A stretch of DNA of 64,000 nt, taken from contig NZ_JACHMY010000001.1 of assembly GCF_014205135.1 (NCBI RefSeq), positions 744,001-808,000 of the forward strand. Reading direction: 5' to 3'. Below, one piece after another: positions 24,903 through 33,482 of the stretch. Made by a program: the position numbers and the translations under genes. This stretch comes from Kribbella italica. Lineage in GTDB: Bacteria; Actinomycetota; Actinomycetes; Propionibacteriales; Kribbellaceae. The notes under the pieces were generated by a model. That model worked only from the letters and a program-made list of their open reading frames with translations. It was not told the origin of the DNA and ran no database searches. Position 1 is the first letter of the stretch; the number at the start of each line of letters is the position of its first letter.

Positions 24903-26488
24903 GCGCCGCCGACGGACCGGTGGTCTTCGACCCGGCCGACTTCGGTCCGATCCCGCGCTCGGCCGAGCTGCGACGGTGGATGCGCAAGGTGCGGCGCGGC
25001 AAGGCCGACCGCACGTTCTGGCAGCAGTTCGAGGACATCTACCTGGTGATCTTCGCGCTGGCCATGCTTGGTGCGTCGGGTGGGAACGTCGTACGGCACC
25101 TGAACGAGAACTCCGCGTCCTGCGCGAACACGTCCTGCTCCCTGGTCGTCGACTACGTCCCCTTCATCCTCCTCCCACTCCTCGTGGCGGGCATGCTGCG
25201 GATTCTGCTCAGCGTCGGTCCGGTGTCGGCCTCCCGGGCCACGGGATTCTGGTTGCTCGCGACGCCGGTCGACCGCGGCGCGGTACTGCGTCCGGCCTAC
25301 CGACTCGTGATCACCGTCGCGGCGGTTCTGGGCGCGTTGTTCGCGGTGGTGGGCTTCGCGGTGTTCGGTGCGTCGCTGTGGGCGGTGATCGAGGCGACGA
25401 TGGTCGCGACCGCGCTCCTCGTGTGTGTCGCGTGCGCGACCGTGTGGGCTCAGCAGTCGCCGACGGCCGTCAAGTGGACTCTGCGGATCGCGGACGGCTT
25501 TCTCGTACTGGCGGCGATCGCGGCGCTCGCCCTCGCGATCGAGGCCCGGGAGAACGCGGCCTGGCAAGAATCGTCTGCGGAGACGCTGATCGCCACCGTC
25601 TACGGCACCGGGACCTCGTCCGGGTTGTCTCTCCAGCAGCAGCGGGTTCTTGTCCTCGGCGCGGCGTGCCTGGTGGTCGCTGCAGCGGCGGTGGTGATGA
25701 CGGCTCGCTCGTTGGCGCGGCTGCCCAAGCAGAGTCTGGTCGCCGGTGGGGACCTGCTGGCCGGGATGGCCGGGGCGGCGATCACCATGGACGTGAGTTT
25801 GCTGGCCGACATCGTGGCCGGGCGGCACTGGCGGACGGTCGGGCGGCTGAAGTCGCGGCGCGGGCGGGGCGAGCGGGTGCAGGCGATCATCCATCGCGAG
25901 TTCCGCCGCGTACTGCGCTGGCCACGGCGGTTGATCGTTGGCGCCGGGCTGCTCGTCGTCCCGTACGCCGTGGCCGGGACCGGGTACGACGTCCTGGTGC
26001 CGATCGCGGCGGGCTTCGCCGGGTTCGTGGCGGCGCGGCCGTTGATGGACGGACTGCGCTCGGTCTGCCGGTCGACCGGGCTGGTGCGCGCGCTCGGGAT
26101 GGACCTGAAGGACCTGCGCATCGCGATGTCCGTCGTACCGGCAGGTTTCGTGATCCTCTGGACGCTCGCAGCCGGCCCGGCGCTGGGTGACGCGCCAACA
26201 ACCTTCGCGGTCGCGGCCGGCATCCTGACCGGCGTCGTCCGGCAGGCGTCCGCCCGACCACCGTCGTACGCCGGCCCGCTGGTCGCGTCACCCATGGGCG
26301 CGATCCCGCCGGGCTTGTTCTCGCAACCGATCCGTGGCTTCGACCTCCTGCTCCTGTGCCTGCTGCCGGTCCTCTTCGGCCTACCACCCCTGTGGTGCTA
26401 CGTGATCCCCGGCATCGTCCTGGCCTTCATGTTCAGCCTCCGCCCGAAAACGGACGCCCCGGCGCCTCCAGCCGCGCCTCGCGGATGA
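24899..26488 (+). CDS. Large membrane protein, likely permease partner of the ABC ATPase
   Basis: 529 residues from a TTG in a TTGA overlap with the ATPase gene. The cytoplasmic N terminus (S-A-E-L-R-R-W-M-R-K-V-R-R-G-K-A-D) is followed by about twelve hydrophobic segments in two halves, separated by a basic loop near residue 320 (G-R-L-K-S-R-R-G-R-G-E-R). The pattern fits ABC exporter permeases of actinobacteria that are poorly characterised. No catalytic motif. The last codons (A-A-P-R-G-stop) come from a 23-bp sequence repeated exactly at the end of the HAAS gene 1,020 bases downstream. Confidence 0.82.
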   Translation: MSAADGPVVFDPADFGPIPRSAELRRWMRKVRRGKADRTFWQQFEDIYLVIFALAMLGASGGNVVRHLNENSASCANTSCSLVVDYVPFILLPLLVAGMLRILLSVGPVSASRATGFWLLATPVDRGAVLRPAYRLVITVAAVLGALFAVVGFAVFGASLWAVIEATMVATALLVCVACATVWAQQSPTAVKWTLRIADGFLVLAAIAALALAIEARENAAWQESSAETLIATVYGTGTSSGLSLQQQRVLVLGAACLVVAAAAVVMTARSLARLPKQSLVAGGDLLAGMAGAAITMDVSLLADIVAGRHWRTVGRLKSRRGRGERVQAIIHREFRRVLRWPRRLIVGAGLLVVPYAVAGTGYDVLVPIAAGFAGFVAARPLMDGLRSVCRSTGLVRALGMDLKDLRIAMSVVPAGFVILWTLAAGPALGDAPTTFAVAAGILTGVVRQASARPPSYAGPLVASPMGAIPPGLFSQPIRGFDLLLLCLLPVLFGLPPLWCYVIPGIVLAFMFSLRPKTDAPAPPAAPRG

Positions 26489-26493
26489 GCCAC
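26471..26493 (+). repeat. Direct repeat, left copy (23 bp)
   Basis: Starts GCCGCGCCTCGCGG and ends ATGAGCCAC. Identical to 27491-27513. It contains a small hairpin CCGCG-CCT-CGCGG and supplies the last codons and stop of the membrane-protein gene. The two copies bracket the PadR/HAAS pair at a spacing of exactly 1,020 bases. Confidence 0.95.
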
Positions 26494-26536
26494 AGATAGG
26501 ACAGTCCGGAGCGCGGCTCTGGCGCAGCTAGGTCTA

Positions 26537-26548
26537 CCGAGGTACCTT
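26537..26548 (+). promoter_or_regulatory. Palindromic PadR operator over the -10 of the second PadR gene
   Basis: CGAGGTACCTTG (26538-26549) has the perfect 8-base palindrome AGGTACCT at its core. TACCTT (26543-26548) fits the TANNNT -10 consensus and ends 7 bases before ATG 26556. A repressor bound here would block its own leaderless promoter. Confidence 0.5.
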
Positions 26549-26555
26549 GTTTCGC

Positions 26556-26900
26556 ATGGTAGCGGAGAAGGTGTTCAGCCAGCTCCGGCGTGGCACGCTC
26601 GAGTACTGCGTACTCGCGCTGCTGCAGGACGACGAGCAGCGGTACGGGTTCGAGCTGGTGAAGGCGCTGGGGCAGGTCGACGGTCTGGTGACGACCGAGG
26701 GCACGCTCTACCCGTTGCTCGCCCGGCTCCGGCGCGAGGGGCTGGTCGACACCGTCTGGCGCGAGTCGGAGTCCGGGCCGCCGCGTCGCTACTACACGTC
26801 CACGGCCGCGGGGACCGCCGCGCTGGCCGCCTTCATCGTCGACTGGGAGCGGTTCCGCGGCTCGGTCGATTCCGTTCTGGGGCTGAGGAGAAGTCGATGA
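26556..26900 (+). CDS. PadR-family transcriptional regulator
   Basis: 114 residues from ATG 26556 (a TTG nine bases upstream is less likely, since it lies inside the -10). Winged helix: L-R-R-G-T-L-E-Y-C-V-L-A-L-L, R-Y-G-F-E-L-V-K-A-L, T-E-G-T-L-Y-P-L-L-A-R-L-R-R and R-R-Y-Y-T-S-T. It overlaps the HAAS-domain gene by four bases, a pairing very common in Gram-positive bacteria, where the HAAS protein is a membrane partner of the regulator. Confidence 0.93.
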   Translation: MVAEKVFSQLRRGTLEYCVLALLQDDEQRYGFELVKALGQVDGLVTTEGTLYPLLARLRREGLVDTVWRESESGPPRRYYTSTAAGTAALAAFIVDWERFRGSVDSVLGLRRSR

Positions 26901-27508
26901 CGGTGCAGCACGACACCGACCAGCTGGTCGCCGCGTACCTGAAGTACCTGGCCAAGGCGGCCGAGCCGCTGCCGGCCGATCGGCGCAACGACCTGGTCGC
27001 CGAGGTGACCGCGCACATCGCCGAGGAGCGAGCGGCCGGCGTGGAGAGTCCGGAGCAGGTCAAGGCGATGCTGGCCCGGCTCGGTGACCCCGACGAGATC
27101 GTCGCCGCCGCGACCGACGGGCTGGTGCTGGTCAAACGTCAGCCGCGGTACCGCAGCCGCGACGTGGCCACGCTGCTGCTCCTGCCGTTCGGTGGCTTCC
27201 TCTACCTGGCGGGCTGGATCGTCGGCGTCGCGTTGCTGTGGACCTCGGACCGGTGGACCCGCGAGGAGAAGCTTTTGGGCACACTCGTGGTGCCTTTCGG
27301 GTACCTTCCGGTGCTCATGCTCGGGAGCCTGTCCACGTCGGCCTGCCGGGCCGACATCAACGGCGTGATCCTGGGCTGTGGCGGCTTCAGCTATCCGGAG
27401 TGGTTTCGCGTCCCGATCCTGATCGTCTTGTCCGCGGCGCAACTGACGATGCTGTTCGTCCTGGTCAAGAACGCCCGCCCGGGCCGTTCGGCCGCGCCTC
27501 GCGGATGA
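26897..27508 (+). CDS. HAAS-domain membrane protein
   Basis: 203 residues, ATG in an ATGA overlap with padR. Residues 1-75 are a HAAS (DUF1700-like) helical domain: L-V-A-A-Y-L-K-Y-L, R-R-N-D-L-V-A-E-V-T-A-H-I and R-L-G-D-P-D-E-I-V-A-A-A. Three hydrophobic segments follow at about 93-120, 130-150 and 168-190. The C terminus (A-A-P-R-G) is encoded by the right copy of the 23-bp repeat. Works with PadR in an envelope-linked switch by analogy with other PadR-HAAS pairs. Confidence 0.9.
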   Translation: MTVQHDTDQLVAAYLKYLAKAAEPLPADRRNDLVAEVTAHIAEERAAGVESPEQVKAMLARLGDPDEIVAAATDGLVLVKRQPRYRSRDVATLLLLPFGGFLYLAGWIVGVALLWTSDRWTREEKLLGTLVVPFGYLPVLMLGSLSTSACRADINGVILGCGGFSYPEWFRVPILIVLSAAQLTMLFVLVKNARPGRSAAPRG

Positions 27509-27513
27509 GCCAC
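27491..27513 (+). repeat. Direct repeat, right copy (23 bp)
   Basis: Exact copy of 26471-26493, again overlapping the last codons and the stop of the gene it ends (A-A-P-R-G-stop). The flanking bases differ on both sides, so the identity is sharply bounded. Confidence 0.95.
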
Positions 27514-27646
27514 TTGCGTTCGGCCCGGTCGGTTTGTCGAGGTCCACGGGGGAAAGAAGCATCCTGGTTGAGGTCTTCCGATGTGGTGGGTGCTGTCTTA
27601 AGCTCCTGCACCTGTGCTGACCCGTCATGACAGGGAGGAGCGTGCC

Positions 27647-27679
27647 ATGTTCTGCATCGATCCGCCGGAAGAGGCCTGA
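27647..27679 (+). CDS. Tiny ORF (10 codons) ahead of the PLP-enzyme gene
   Basis: ATG at 27647 with the strong site GGGAGGAG 6 bases upstream encodes M-F-C-I-D-P-P-E-E-A and then TGA. It is in the same frame as the PLP-enzyme gene that starts 88 bases later. A ribosome site of this strength with so short an ORF suggests a leader peptide for control, or possibly a peptide substrate. The 138-base gap before it (27509-27646) shows nothing else clear. Confidence 0.4.
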   Translation: MFCIDPPEEA

Positions 27680-27766
27680 CCACCAGCCCGTGGAGTGCGG
27701 CGGCACCTGGTGTTCGTGGTGCCGGGTTCCGCCGTGCTTCTCAGTCCGACCGTCAGTCGGGAGCCG

Positions 27767-28708
27767 ATGCCTGATCCCGCCGTCGCCCTGGACCTCCAGC
27801 AGGTCAACCGCAACCTCGAGCGCTTCCACCAGCAGGCGGCTGCCGCGGGATGTGTGGTCCGGGCGCATACCAAGGCACACCGGACCACCGAGCTGACGAC
27901 GCTCCAGGTGTCCGCGGGCAGCGTCGGAGCTGCCGTGATCAACGCGCGGGCCGCGATCGGGCTGGCCGCGGCCGGCATTACCGATGTGGTGGTCGCGTGG
28001 CCTTGGCCCGAGCCGTGGCGCTGGCCCTTGTACGTCGAGGCCGCGGACCGGCTCGATCGCTTCGCCGTACATGTCGACCAAGCCGAGACCATCCGAGGTC
28101 TGGGCGCGCTGGCAGTCGGCGCCGGGACGGAGATCGGGGTGCGGATCGACGTCCGGCACACCGGCGAGGACGGCGTACTGCCGCTCGCCAGGCTGGCAGC
28201 TGAGACGCCCGGCATCCTGCTGGACGGCGTCACCGGATACCCGGCCCCGGAGTCGCGCGCGGACATCGACGACCGCGCCGCTCTCGGTCGCAGGCACGCC
28301 CGCATGCTGGTTGATCTCGCCGAGCAGATCCGGGCCGAGGGCATCGACTGTCAGGTCGTCAGCGCGGGTGGTACGCCGACCGCCGAGGCGGCGATGGACG
28401 TGCCCGGCATCACCGAAGTGGTGGCCGGCGCCTACTCGACCCTGGACGCCGGCCTTGCGGCCATCGGTGCGTGCGGGCTCGACGAGGTGGCGATCAGCGT
28501 CTCGGCCGCACACGCCGACCTGCTCGACGGCTGTCACCAGCCCTGGGATCCGGAGGCCGGCCCGGTTCTCGCCGGCGACCGGTTGCTGCCGGCGCACATC
28601 TGCCCGCTGGCCAAGACGTTGATGCGCCGCGGCATCGGCTTCACCGTGCTGTACGACGGCCGGCCCGTGGACCACTGGCAGCCGATCGGAACACCGGATC
28701 GCGCATGA
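27767..28708 (+). CDS. PLP-dependent D-amino-acid lyase/racemase-fold enzyme (DSD1/D-threonine aldolase type)
   Basis: 313 residues from ATG 27767 (GGGAG upstream). The fold is alanine racemase N-terminal barrel plus a beta domain. The PLP lysine is K36 in R-A-H-T-K-A-H-R, the family block, and G-T-E-I-G-V-R-I-D-V-R-H-T-G follows. Near the end P-A-H-I-C-P-L holds the His-x-Cys pair that binds zinc in eukaryotic D-serine dehydratase, so a metal-dependent D-serine/D-threonine-type reaction is likely. It is somewhat shorter than the usual 360-380 residues. A longer start (27695 or 27706) is possible. Overlaps the MFS gene by four bases. Confidence 0.8.
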   Translation: MPDPAVALDLQQVNRNLERFHQQAAAAGCVVRAHTKAHRTTELTTLQVSAGSVGAAVINARAAIGLAAAGITDVVVAWPWPEPWRWPLYVEAADRLDRFAVHVDQAETIRGLGALAVGAGTEIGVRIDVRHTGEDGVLPLARLAAETPGILLDGVTGYPAPESRADIDDRAALGRRHARMLVDLAEQIRAEGIDCQVVSAGGTPTAEAAMDVPGITEVVAGAYSTLDAGLAAIGACGLDEVAISVSAAHADLLDGCHQPWDPEAGPVLAGDRLLPAHICPLAKTLMRRGIGFTVLYDGRPVDHWQPIGTPDRA

Positions 28709-29910
28709 CGCCACGCCTCTGGCTGCTGTTCTCGGCCCGGACCGTCTCGGTGCTGGGCAACGCGTTCGGGCCGATCGCGATCGCCTTCGGCGTGCTGGCG
28801 CTGCCCGGCGCGACTCCGGGCGTACTGGCGACGGTCCTGGCCGCGCAGACCGTCCCGCAGTTGGCACTGGTGCTCCTGGGCGGAGTGATCGGCGACCGCT
28901 TCCCGCGGTACCGGGTCCTGGTCGTCGCCGAGTTGATGGCCGCCGCCGGGTACGCCGCGCTGGCGGCGATGCTGCTCACCGGCTGGGCACCGATCGGCAT
29001 GCTCACCGGCGCGGCGTTCGTGACCGGCGTGGCCTCCGCGCTCCTGCTTCCGTCGCTGACCGGTGTGATGGCCGAGGTGGTGGGGGAGGGCGATCGACAG
29101 CGGGCGAACGCCCAGTTGAAGCTCGGTACGAACTGCGCCCGGATCGCCGGACTGTTCGCCGCCGGCGCGACGGTGGCCCTGCTCGGACCAGGCGTCGCCC
29201 TGGCCGTCGACGCGGCCACGTACGTCGTCGCCGCGATCCTGCTCGGCGCCTTGAAGCTCCCGGTGACCGTCCGCACCGAGCGCCGCGACGTGCTGACCGA
29301 GCTGCGCACCGGGTGGCGGGAGTTCAGCCGGAGACAGTGGCTGTGGGCAACGGTCTGCGCCGCCGCGTTCATCAATGCCGCGTCGACGGCCGGGTTCGGC
29401 GTCCTCGGGCCGGTCCTGCTCCGGGACCGGCCCGGCGGATCGGTGCTCTGGTCGATCGTGCTCGTCGGGTACGCCGCGGGGATGCTGGCCGGAGTCTTCG
29501 TGGTCCTCCGGATCCGCCCCCGCCGGCCGCTGGTGGTCGCCACCGCCATGACGCCGCTGCTGGCGTTGCCGCTGATCGCGCTGGGCCTGGAACTGCCGGT
29601 GCCGGTGGTCGCCGCCGCGGCCTTCTGTTCCGGCGTCGCGATGGACGTCTTCGGCGTCCTGTGGGAAACCGCCGTACAGAACGGGATCCCGGCCGAGCTG
29701 TTGTCCAGGGTCGGCGCGTACGAGTACCTGGCGGCCTTGTCGCTGAAACCGGTCGGCTCGATCGCCGCCGGTGTCCTTGCCACCGGCCTCGGCGCGGCCC
29801 CCGCGCTGCTGCTGTTCGGCGGTGTGGTGGTGCTGGCCGGTACGGCGGCAGCGCTCGTCCCGGGAGTCCGGCACCTCGAATCGACCCAAGAAGCGGGAGC
29901 ACGATCGTGA
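28705..29910 (+). CDS. MFS transporter (probable exporter)
   Basis: 401 residues, ATG in an ATGA overlap. Twelve hydrophobic segments. The family loop motif G-V-I-G-D-R-F-P-R-Y-R is between helices 2 and 3 (~60-70), and A-V-D-A-A-T-Y near 170 is typical of the EntS/MFS_3 group of small-molecule exporters. In this operon it could export the product of the PLP enzyme and the methyltransferase. Stop overlaps the methyltransferase start. Confidence 0.9.
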   Translation: MTPRLWLLFSARTVSVLGNAFGPIAIAFGVLALPGATPGVLATVLAAQTVPQLALVLLGGVIGDRFPRYRVLVVAELMAAAGYAALAAMLLTGWAPIGMLTGAAFVTGVASALLLPSLTGVMAEVVGEGDRQRANAQLKLGTNCARIAGLFAAGATVALLGPGVALAVDAATYVVAAILLGALKLPVTVRTERRDVLTELRTGWREFSRRQWLWATVCAAAFINAASTAGFGVLGPVLLRDRPGGSVLWSIVLVGYAAGMLAGVFVVLRIRPRRPLVVATAMTPLLALPLIALGLELPVPVVAAAAFCSGVAMDVFGVLWETAVQNGIPAELLSRVGAYEYLAALSLKPVGSIAAGVLATGLGAAPALLLFGGVVVLAGTAAALVPGVRHLESTQEAGARS

Positions 29911-30665
29911 CCGACAGCTATGTCGAAGGATTCGCCGAGGCCTACGACCAGTTCTGGTCGCCGTACCCCACGAAGGCCGCCGACTCGTTGCTGACCTTGA
30001 TCCGGGCCGCGGTGCCGGACGGCCGCCGGGTCCTCGACGTCGGCTGCGGCACCGGGATCGTCGCCGAACGGCTCACCCGGGAGGGCTATCGGGTGACCGG
30101 GCTCGACCAGTCACCGGCGATGCTCGACCGGGCGCGGCAGCGGCTCGGGCCCAACGCCGACCTGCGATCCGGCGACGCCGCGGACTTCGCGGTCGACGCG
30201 CCGTACCCGGTGGTGGTGTCGACGTACGACATCCCGAACCACCTGGCGGATCTGGACCAGGTCGCGGCCTACCTGCGCTGCGTGTTCCGGGCGGTCGAGC
30301 CGGGCGGGTTGTTCGTGTTCGACCTCGCGACGGTCAAGGGGCTGAGCGGGATGAACAAGGTCCAGATCCGCGACACCGACGAGGCGATGCTGCTGTTCCG
30401 CGGCGCGCTGAACGAGGCGGCCGGGATGGGCTTCTACCGGATCTCGGGCGTGGTCCGCGCCGCCGACGGCCGGTACGACCGGTTCGAGACGACGATGACG
30501 AACATCGTCGTCCCGCTGGACTGGATCCTGAAGGAGCTGGCCGCGGCCGGCTGGGCCGACAGCTACCCGGCGGCGCAGCACGACCTGCTGACCCCGCTGG
30601 CCGAACCGTGGTCGACGACCGCGGCCGAGCTCCTCCACGTGTACCTCGTCTGCCGCAAGCCCTAG
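29907..30665 (+). CDS. Class I SAM-dependent methyltransferase
   Basis: 252 residues, GTG start in a GTGA overlap. SAM motif I is V-L-D-V-G-C-G-T-G (~41-49), followed by G-L-D-Q-S-P-A-M-L-D-R-A and D-L-R-S-G-D-A-A-D-F. Single domain with a C-terminal beta segment. Acceptor unknown. As the last gene of the tiny-ORF/PLP/MFS unit it may tailor an amino-acid-derived small molecule. Confidence 0.9.
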   Translation: MTDSYVEGFAEAYDQFWSPYPTKAADSLLTLIRAAVPDGRRVLDVGCGTGIVAERLTREGYRVTGLDQSPAMLDRARQRLGPNADLRSGDAADFAVDAPYPVVVSTYDIPNHLADLDQVAAYLRCVFRAVEPGGLFVFDLATVKGLSGMNKVQIRDTDEAMLLFRGALNEAAGMGFYRISGVVRAADGRYDRFETTMTNIVVPLDWILKELAAAGWADSYPAAQHDLLTPLAEPWSTTAAELLHVYLVCRKP

Positions 30666-30669
30666 CTGG

Positions 30670-31914
30670 TCACCAGCCGTTGTTGGCGAAGCTGTGGCCG
30701 AGGATGACCTGGTCGAAGGTGTTGCCGTCGTTGTCGTCGGTGTAGGCGACGGCGACCTCCGACCACGGGGAGACGGCGACGGCGACCTGCTCCTGGCGGC
30801 CGGCGGTGAGTTGGCTGAGGCGCTGGGCGGACAACCGGCCGGTGTCGCTGCCGTCCGGGCCGAAGCCGCGGACCCAGACGTCGAGGTCGGTGGCCTGGGT
30901 GGTCCAGCCGACGACCGAGTTGGCCTGGTCGTCGATGCCGATCGAGGGTTGCGTCGCCGCCGTGGCGACCTGGAGATCGGCGTGGCGCGCGGTGCCGGTC
31001 GACGTGAAGGATCGGGTGGCGGTCGTCGTACCGGACTGCCACGCGACCGCGAAGTCGCCGTTGAAGTTCGCCGCGACCGACGCACGCGTCTGCTCGCCGG
31101 CGAGCGTGGCGTTCGCCGTACGACGAGTCAGGTTGACCGCGCCGTTGGTCCGCGCGAGCCGGACCAATCCGACGTCGTACGACGCGTTGGCGTCGTCGTC
31201 GTCGTCCCAGACCACGACGGCGTCGCCGGAGGCCGAGACCGCGACGTCCGGGGTGTGGTGCTGGCCGGTTGTCGCTGACGCGGTCACCTCCCAGGCGCGC
31301 GTGGTCGGACCGGTGAAGCCGGCCGCCTTGATCGTGGCCGGCGTACCGGTCTGGATGTCTTCCCAGGCCACGGTGAACGCGACGGCCGCGCTCGACGGAG
31401 CGCCGTCCGGGTCGACGGCGACGCGCGGCTTGATCTGCTGGCCGTCCGAGTTGCTGTTCGCGCTGCCCGACGCGGTCACGGTCCCGGCTGTGTTCACGAC
31501 CCGGTACGGGACGTTGTAGTAGCCGTTGCCGTCCGGGTCGTCGGCCCACACCACGACGGCGTTGCCCTTGTCGTCCAGGCCGACGTCCGGCGTCAAGTGC
31601 CGCCAGTTGGTGACGCCGCTGCCGCCGGCGGCCGACAGCTTCTTCTCGTACACGGCGGTGCCGTTGCGGAACAGCCGGAGGTAGATCTCGCTGTGCGCGT
31701 TGTCCTCCGCGGCGGTGGTGTCGCGGTCGTCCTCCCAGACCACGGCGACGTACCCGGTCCGGTTGGTCGCGATCGCCGCGACGTCCTGGTCGCCGGTGGC
31801 GGTGCTGTTCGCGGTCACCCAGGTCGGTGCCGCGACGGCGGCGTGCGCGGTCAGGACGCCGGTGGTACTGAGCAGGACCGACGCGACGGTGATCCCCAGA
31901 AGCTTCTTCTTCAT
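30670..31914 (-). CDS. Secreted beta-propeller-like repeat protein
   Basis: 414 residues, ATG preceded by GAGGGG. Signal peptide (K-K-K then a hydrophobic core, cleavage after A-H-A). The rest consists of about seven ~50-residue repeats, each with a V-A-V-V-W-D/E-D-D-D type strand (V-V-W-E-D-D-R-D, V-V-W-A-D-D-P-D, V-A-W-E-D, V-V-W-D-D-D-D-D). This is consistent with a propeller that may bind Ca2+ through its Asp clusters. Function unknown. It lies 12 bases after phoD on the same strand and is probably co-expressed with it under phosphate control. Confidence 0.8.
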   Translation of the reverse strand: MKKKLLGITVASVLLSTTGVLTAHAAVAAPTWVTANSTATGDQDVAAIATNRTGYVAVVWEDDRDTTAAEDNAHSEIYLRLFRNGTAVYEKKLSAAGGSGVTNWRHLTPDVGLDDKGNAVVVWADDPDGNGYYNVPYRVVNTAGTVTASGSANSNSDGQQIKPRVAVDPDGAPSSAAVAFTVAWEDIQTGTPATIKAAGFTGPTTRAWEVTASATTGQHHTPDVAVSASGDAVVVWDDDDDANASYDVGLVRLARTNGAVNLTRRTANATLAGEQTRASVAANFNGDFAVAWQSGTTTATRSFTSTGTARHADLQVATAATQPSIGIDDQANSVVGWTTQATDLDVWVRGFGPDGSDTGRLSAQRLSQLTAGRQEQVAVAVSPWSEVAVAYTDDNDGNTFDQVILGHSFANNGW

Positions 31915-31926
31915 GGTCGTTTCCCC

Positions 31927-33468
31927 TCAGACCGTCTGCAGGCCGGGCCGGCCCTCTTCGACGACGAACGACTTCACCGTGGTCGCGGCGGCGCCGTGCT
32001 CGGTGACCTTCGCGACCGCCCGGAAGTCGGCCCGCAGCTGCGTCGGGCTGAGCGTCGTCCGGATGTAGCCGCGCCGGTTGTTGTAGAACTTCAGCCACGG
32101 GTTCGTGCCGACGTCCGGGATCGTGGTCGCGCCGTCGCCGTCGCCGCTGGACGACACCGAGCTGGTGACGAGCTCCTGGCCGATCACTGCCGACGCCGGG
32201 TTGTTGTAGTCGGCAACCAAGTTGCTCGCCCAGGCGCGGTGCACGTCACCGGTCAGGACGACCGGGTTGCGCACGCCGCGGTCCACCCAGCCCTGCTGGA
32301 TCCGGGCGCGGGAGGCGCGGTAGCCGTCCCACGAGTCCATGCTCGCGCCGGTCGAGTTGAACCGGCGCGCGAAGAACACCTGCTGGCCGAGCAGGTCCCA
32401 GGTCGCGCCGCGCTGGGCGAGGTTGTTCAGCAGCCAGGTCTCCTGCGTGTTGCCCGGCAGACTGCGGCTGGCCAGGTCGGCGTCCGAGCAGATCTTCCAG
32501 CCGTCGCCGCAGGCCTGGTCGTTGCGGTACTGCCGGGTGTCGAGCATGTGGAAGCTGGCCAGCTTGCCCCACGGCAGCTTCCGGTACAGCGGGATGCTCG
32601 CGCCGCTCGGCGCCTGCGCGGGACGCAGCGGCAGGTTCTCGTAGTACGCCTTGTACGCCGCGCTCTGCCGCGCGGTCCACTGCGCCGCGCTCAGCGACGG
32701 CGTGCTGTCGGCGCGGATGTTGCCGGCCCGGTTGTTCTCGACCTCGTGGTCGTCCGGGACGACGATCCACGGCGCGGCCGCGTGCGCCGCCTGCAGGTCC
32801 GGGTCGGACTTGTACTGCGCGTACCGGCGGCGGTAGTCGGCCAGCGACACGATCTCCGACGCACCGGCGTGCAGCCGCGGCCGGCCGGTCGTCGCGCCGT
32901 ACTCGTAGATGTAGTCGCCGAGGTGCAGGATGACGCCCGGGTTGTCCTCGGCCATCCGGCGGTAGACGGTGAAGTAACCCTCCTCGTAGTGCGAGCAGGA
33001 GGTGAACGCCATCACCAGATCGCGGCCGTTCGTGCCCGGCGCGGGGGCGGTCCGGGTCCGGCCGACGGGGGAGAGGTGGCCCTGGGCGCGGAAGCGGTAG
33101 AAGTAGTCGGCGTCGGGGTTGAGCCCGGCGGCGACGACGTGCACGGAGTGGGCGGCGGCGTACGTCGCGGTCACCGAGCCGGACGCGACCAGGGTGCTGA
33201 ACCGGTCGTCGGTGGAGACCTGCCAGTCGACGGCGACGTTGGCGTTGGCCATACCGCCCTGGCCGTCGGCGTTGAGCGGAGCGGGCGCGAGCCGGGTCCA
33301 GAGGACGACGCTGCTCGCGTCGGGTTCGCCGGAGGCGACGCCGAGCTGGAACGGGTACGGGACGGCGGCGGTGGCGTTGAGGACGCTGGAGGAGTAGGCG
33401 GGGACGGCCGCGGCACCGGCCGCCGCGAGTCCGCCGAGCATGAGTGTTCGACGACTGATCGGGCTCAT
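31927..33468 (-). CDS. phoD: Alkaline phosphatase D, Tat-exported
   Basis: Releases phosphate from organic mono- and diesters outside the cell, with Fe3+/Ca2+ at the active site. 513 residues. Twin-arginine signal S-R-R-T-L-M-L-G (5-12). Then the N-terminal PhoD beta domain (F-Q-L-G-V-A-S-G-E-P-D) and the phosphoesterase domain with F-T-S-C-S-H-Y, H-L-G-D-Y-I-Y-E-Y, V-P-D-D-H-E-V-E-N-N and L-T-G-D-V-H-R-A-W. All metal-binding blocks are present at normal length. Preceded by several GTTCAC motifs consistent with PhoP control. Confidence 0.95.
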   Translation of the reverse strand: MSPISRRTLMLGGLAAAGAAAVPAYSSSVLNATAAVPYPFQLGVASGEPDASSVVLWTRLAPAPLNADGQGGMANANVAVDWQVSTDDRFSTLVASGSVTATYAAAHSVHVVAAGLNPDADYFYRFRAQGHLSPVGRTRTAPAPGTNGRDLVMAFTSCSHYEEGYFTVYRRMAEDNPGVILHLGDYIYEYGATTGRPRLHAGASEIVSLADYRRRYAQYKSDPDLQAAHAAAPWIVVPDDHEVENNRAGNIRADSTPSLSAAQWTARQSAAYKAYYENLPLRPAQAPSGASIPLYRKLPWGKLASFHMLDTRQYRNDQACGDGWKICSDADLASRSLPGNTQETWLLNNLAQRGATWDLLGQQVFFARRFNSTGASMDSWDGYRASRARIQQGWVDRGVRNPVVLTGDVHRAWASNLVADYNNPASAVIGQELVTSSVSSSGDGDGATTIPDVGTNPWLKFYNNRRGYIRTTLSPTQLRADFRAVAKVTEHGAAATTVKSFVVEEGRPGLQTV

Positions 33469-33482
33469 GAGGTCTCACCTTC

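Noticed and set aside
26471..27513. Insertion sequence bounded by the 23-bp repeats
   Set aside because: The enclosed genes are PadR and HAAS with no transposase, and the repeats are direct and not terminal inverted; kept as an unexplained cassette.
27647..28708. TGA at 27677 read as selenocysteine, joining the tiny ORF to the PLP enzyme
   Set aside because: No selenocysteine element is apparent and the family N terminus fits the later ATG. An in-frame stop by chance or a separate tiny ORF is simpler.
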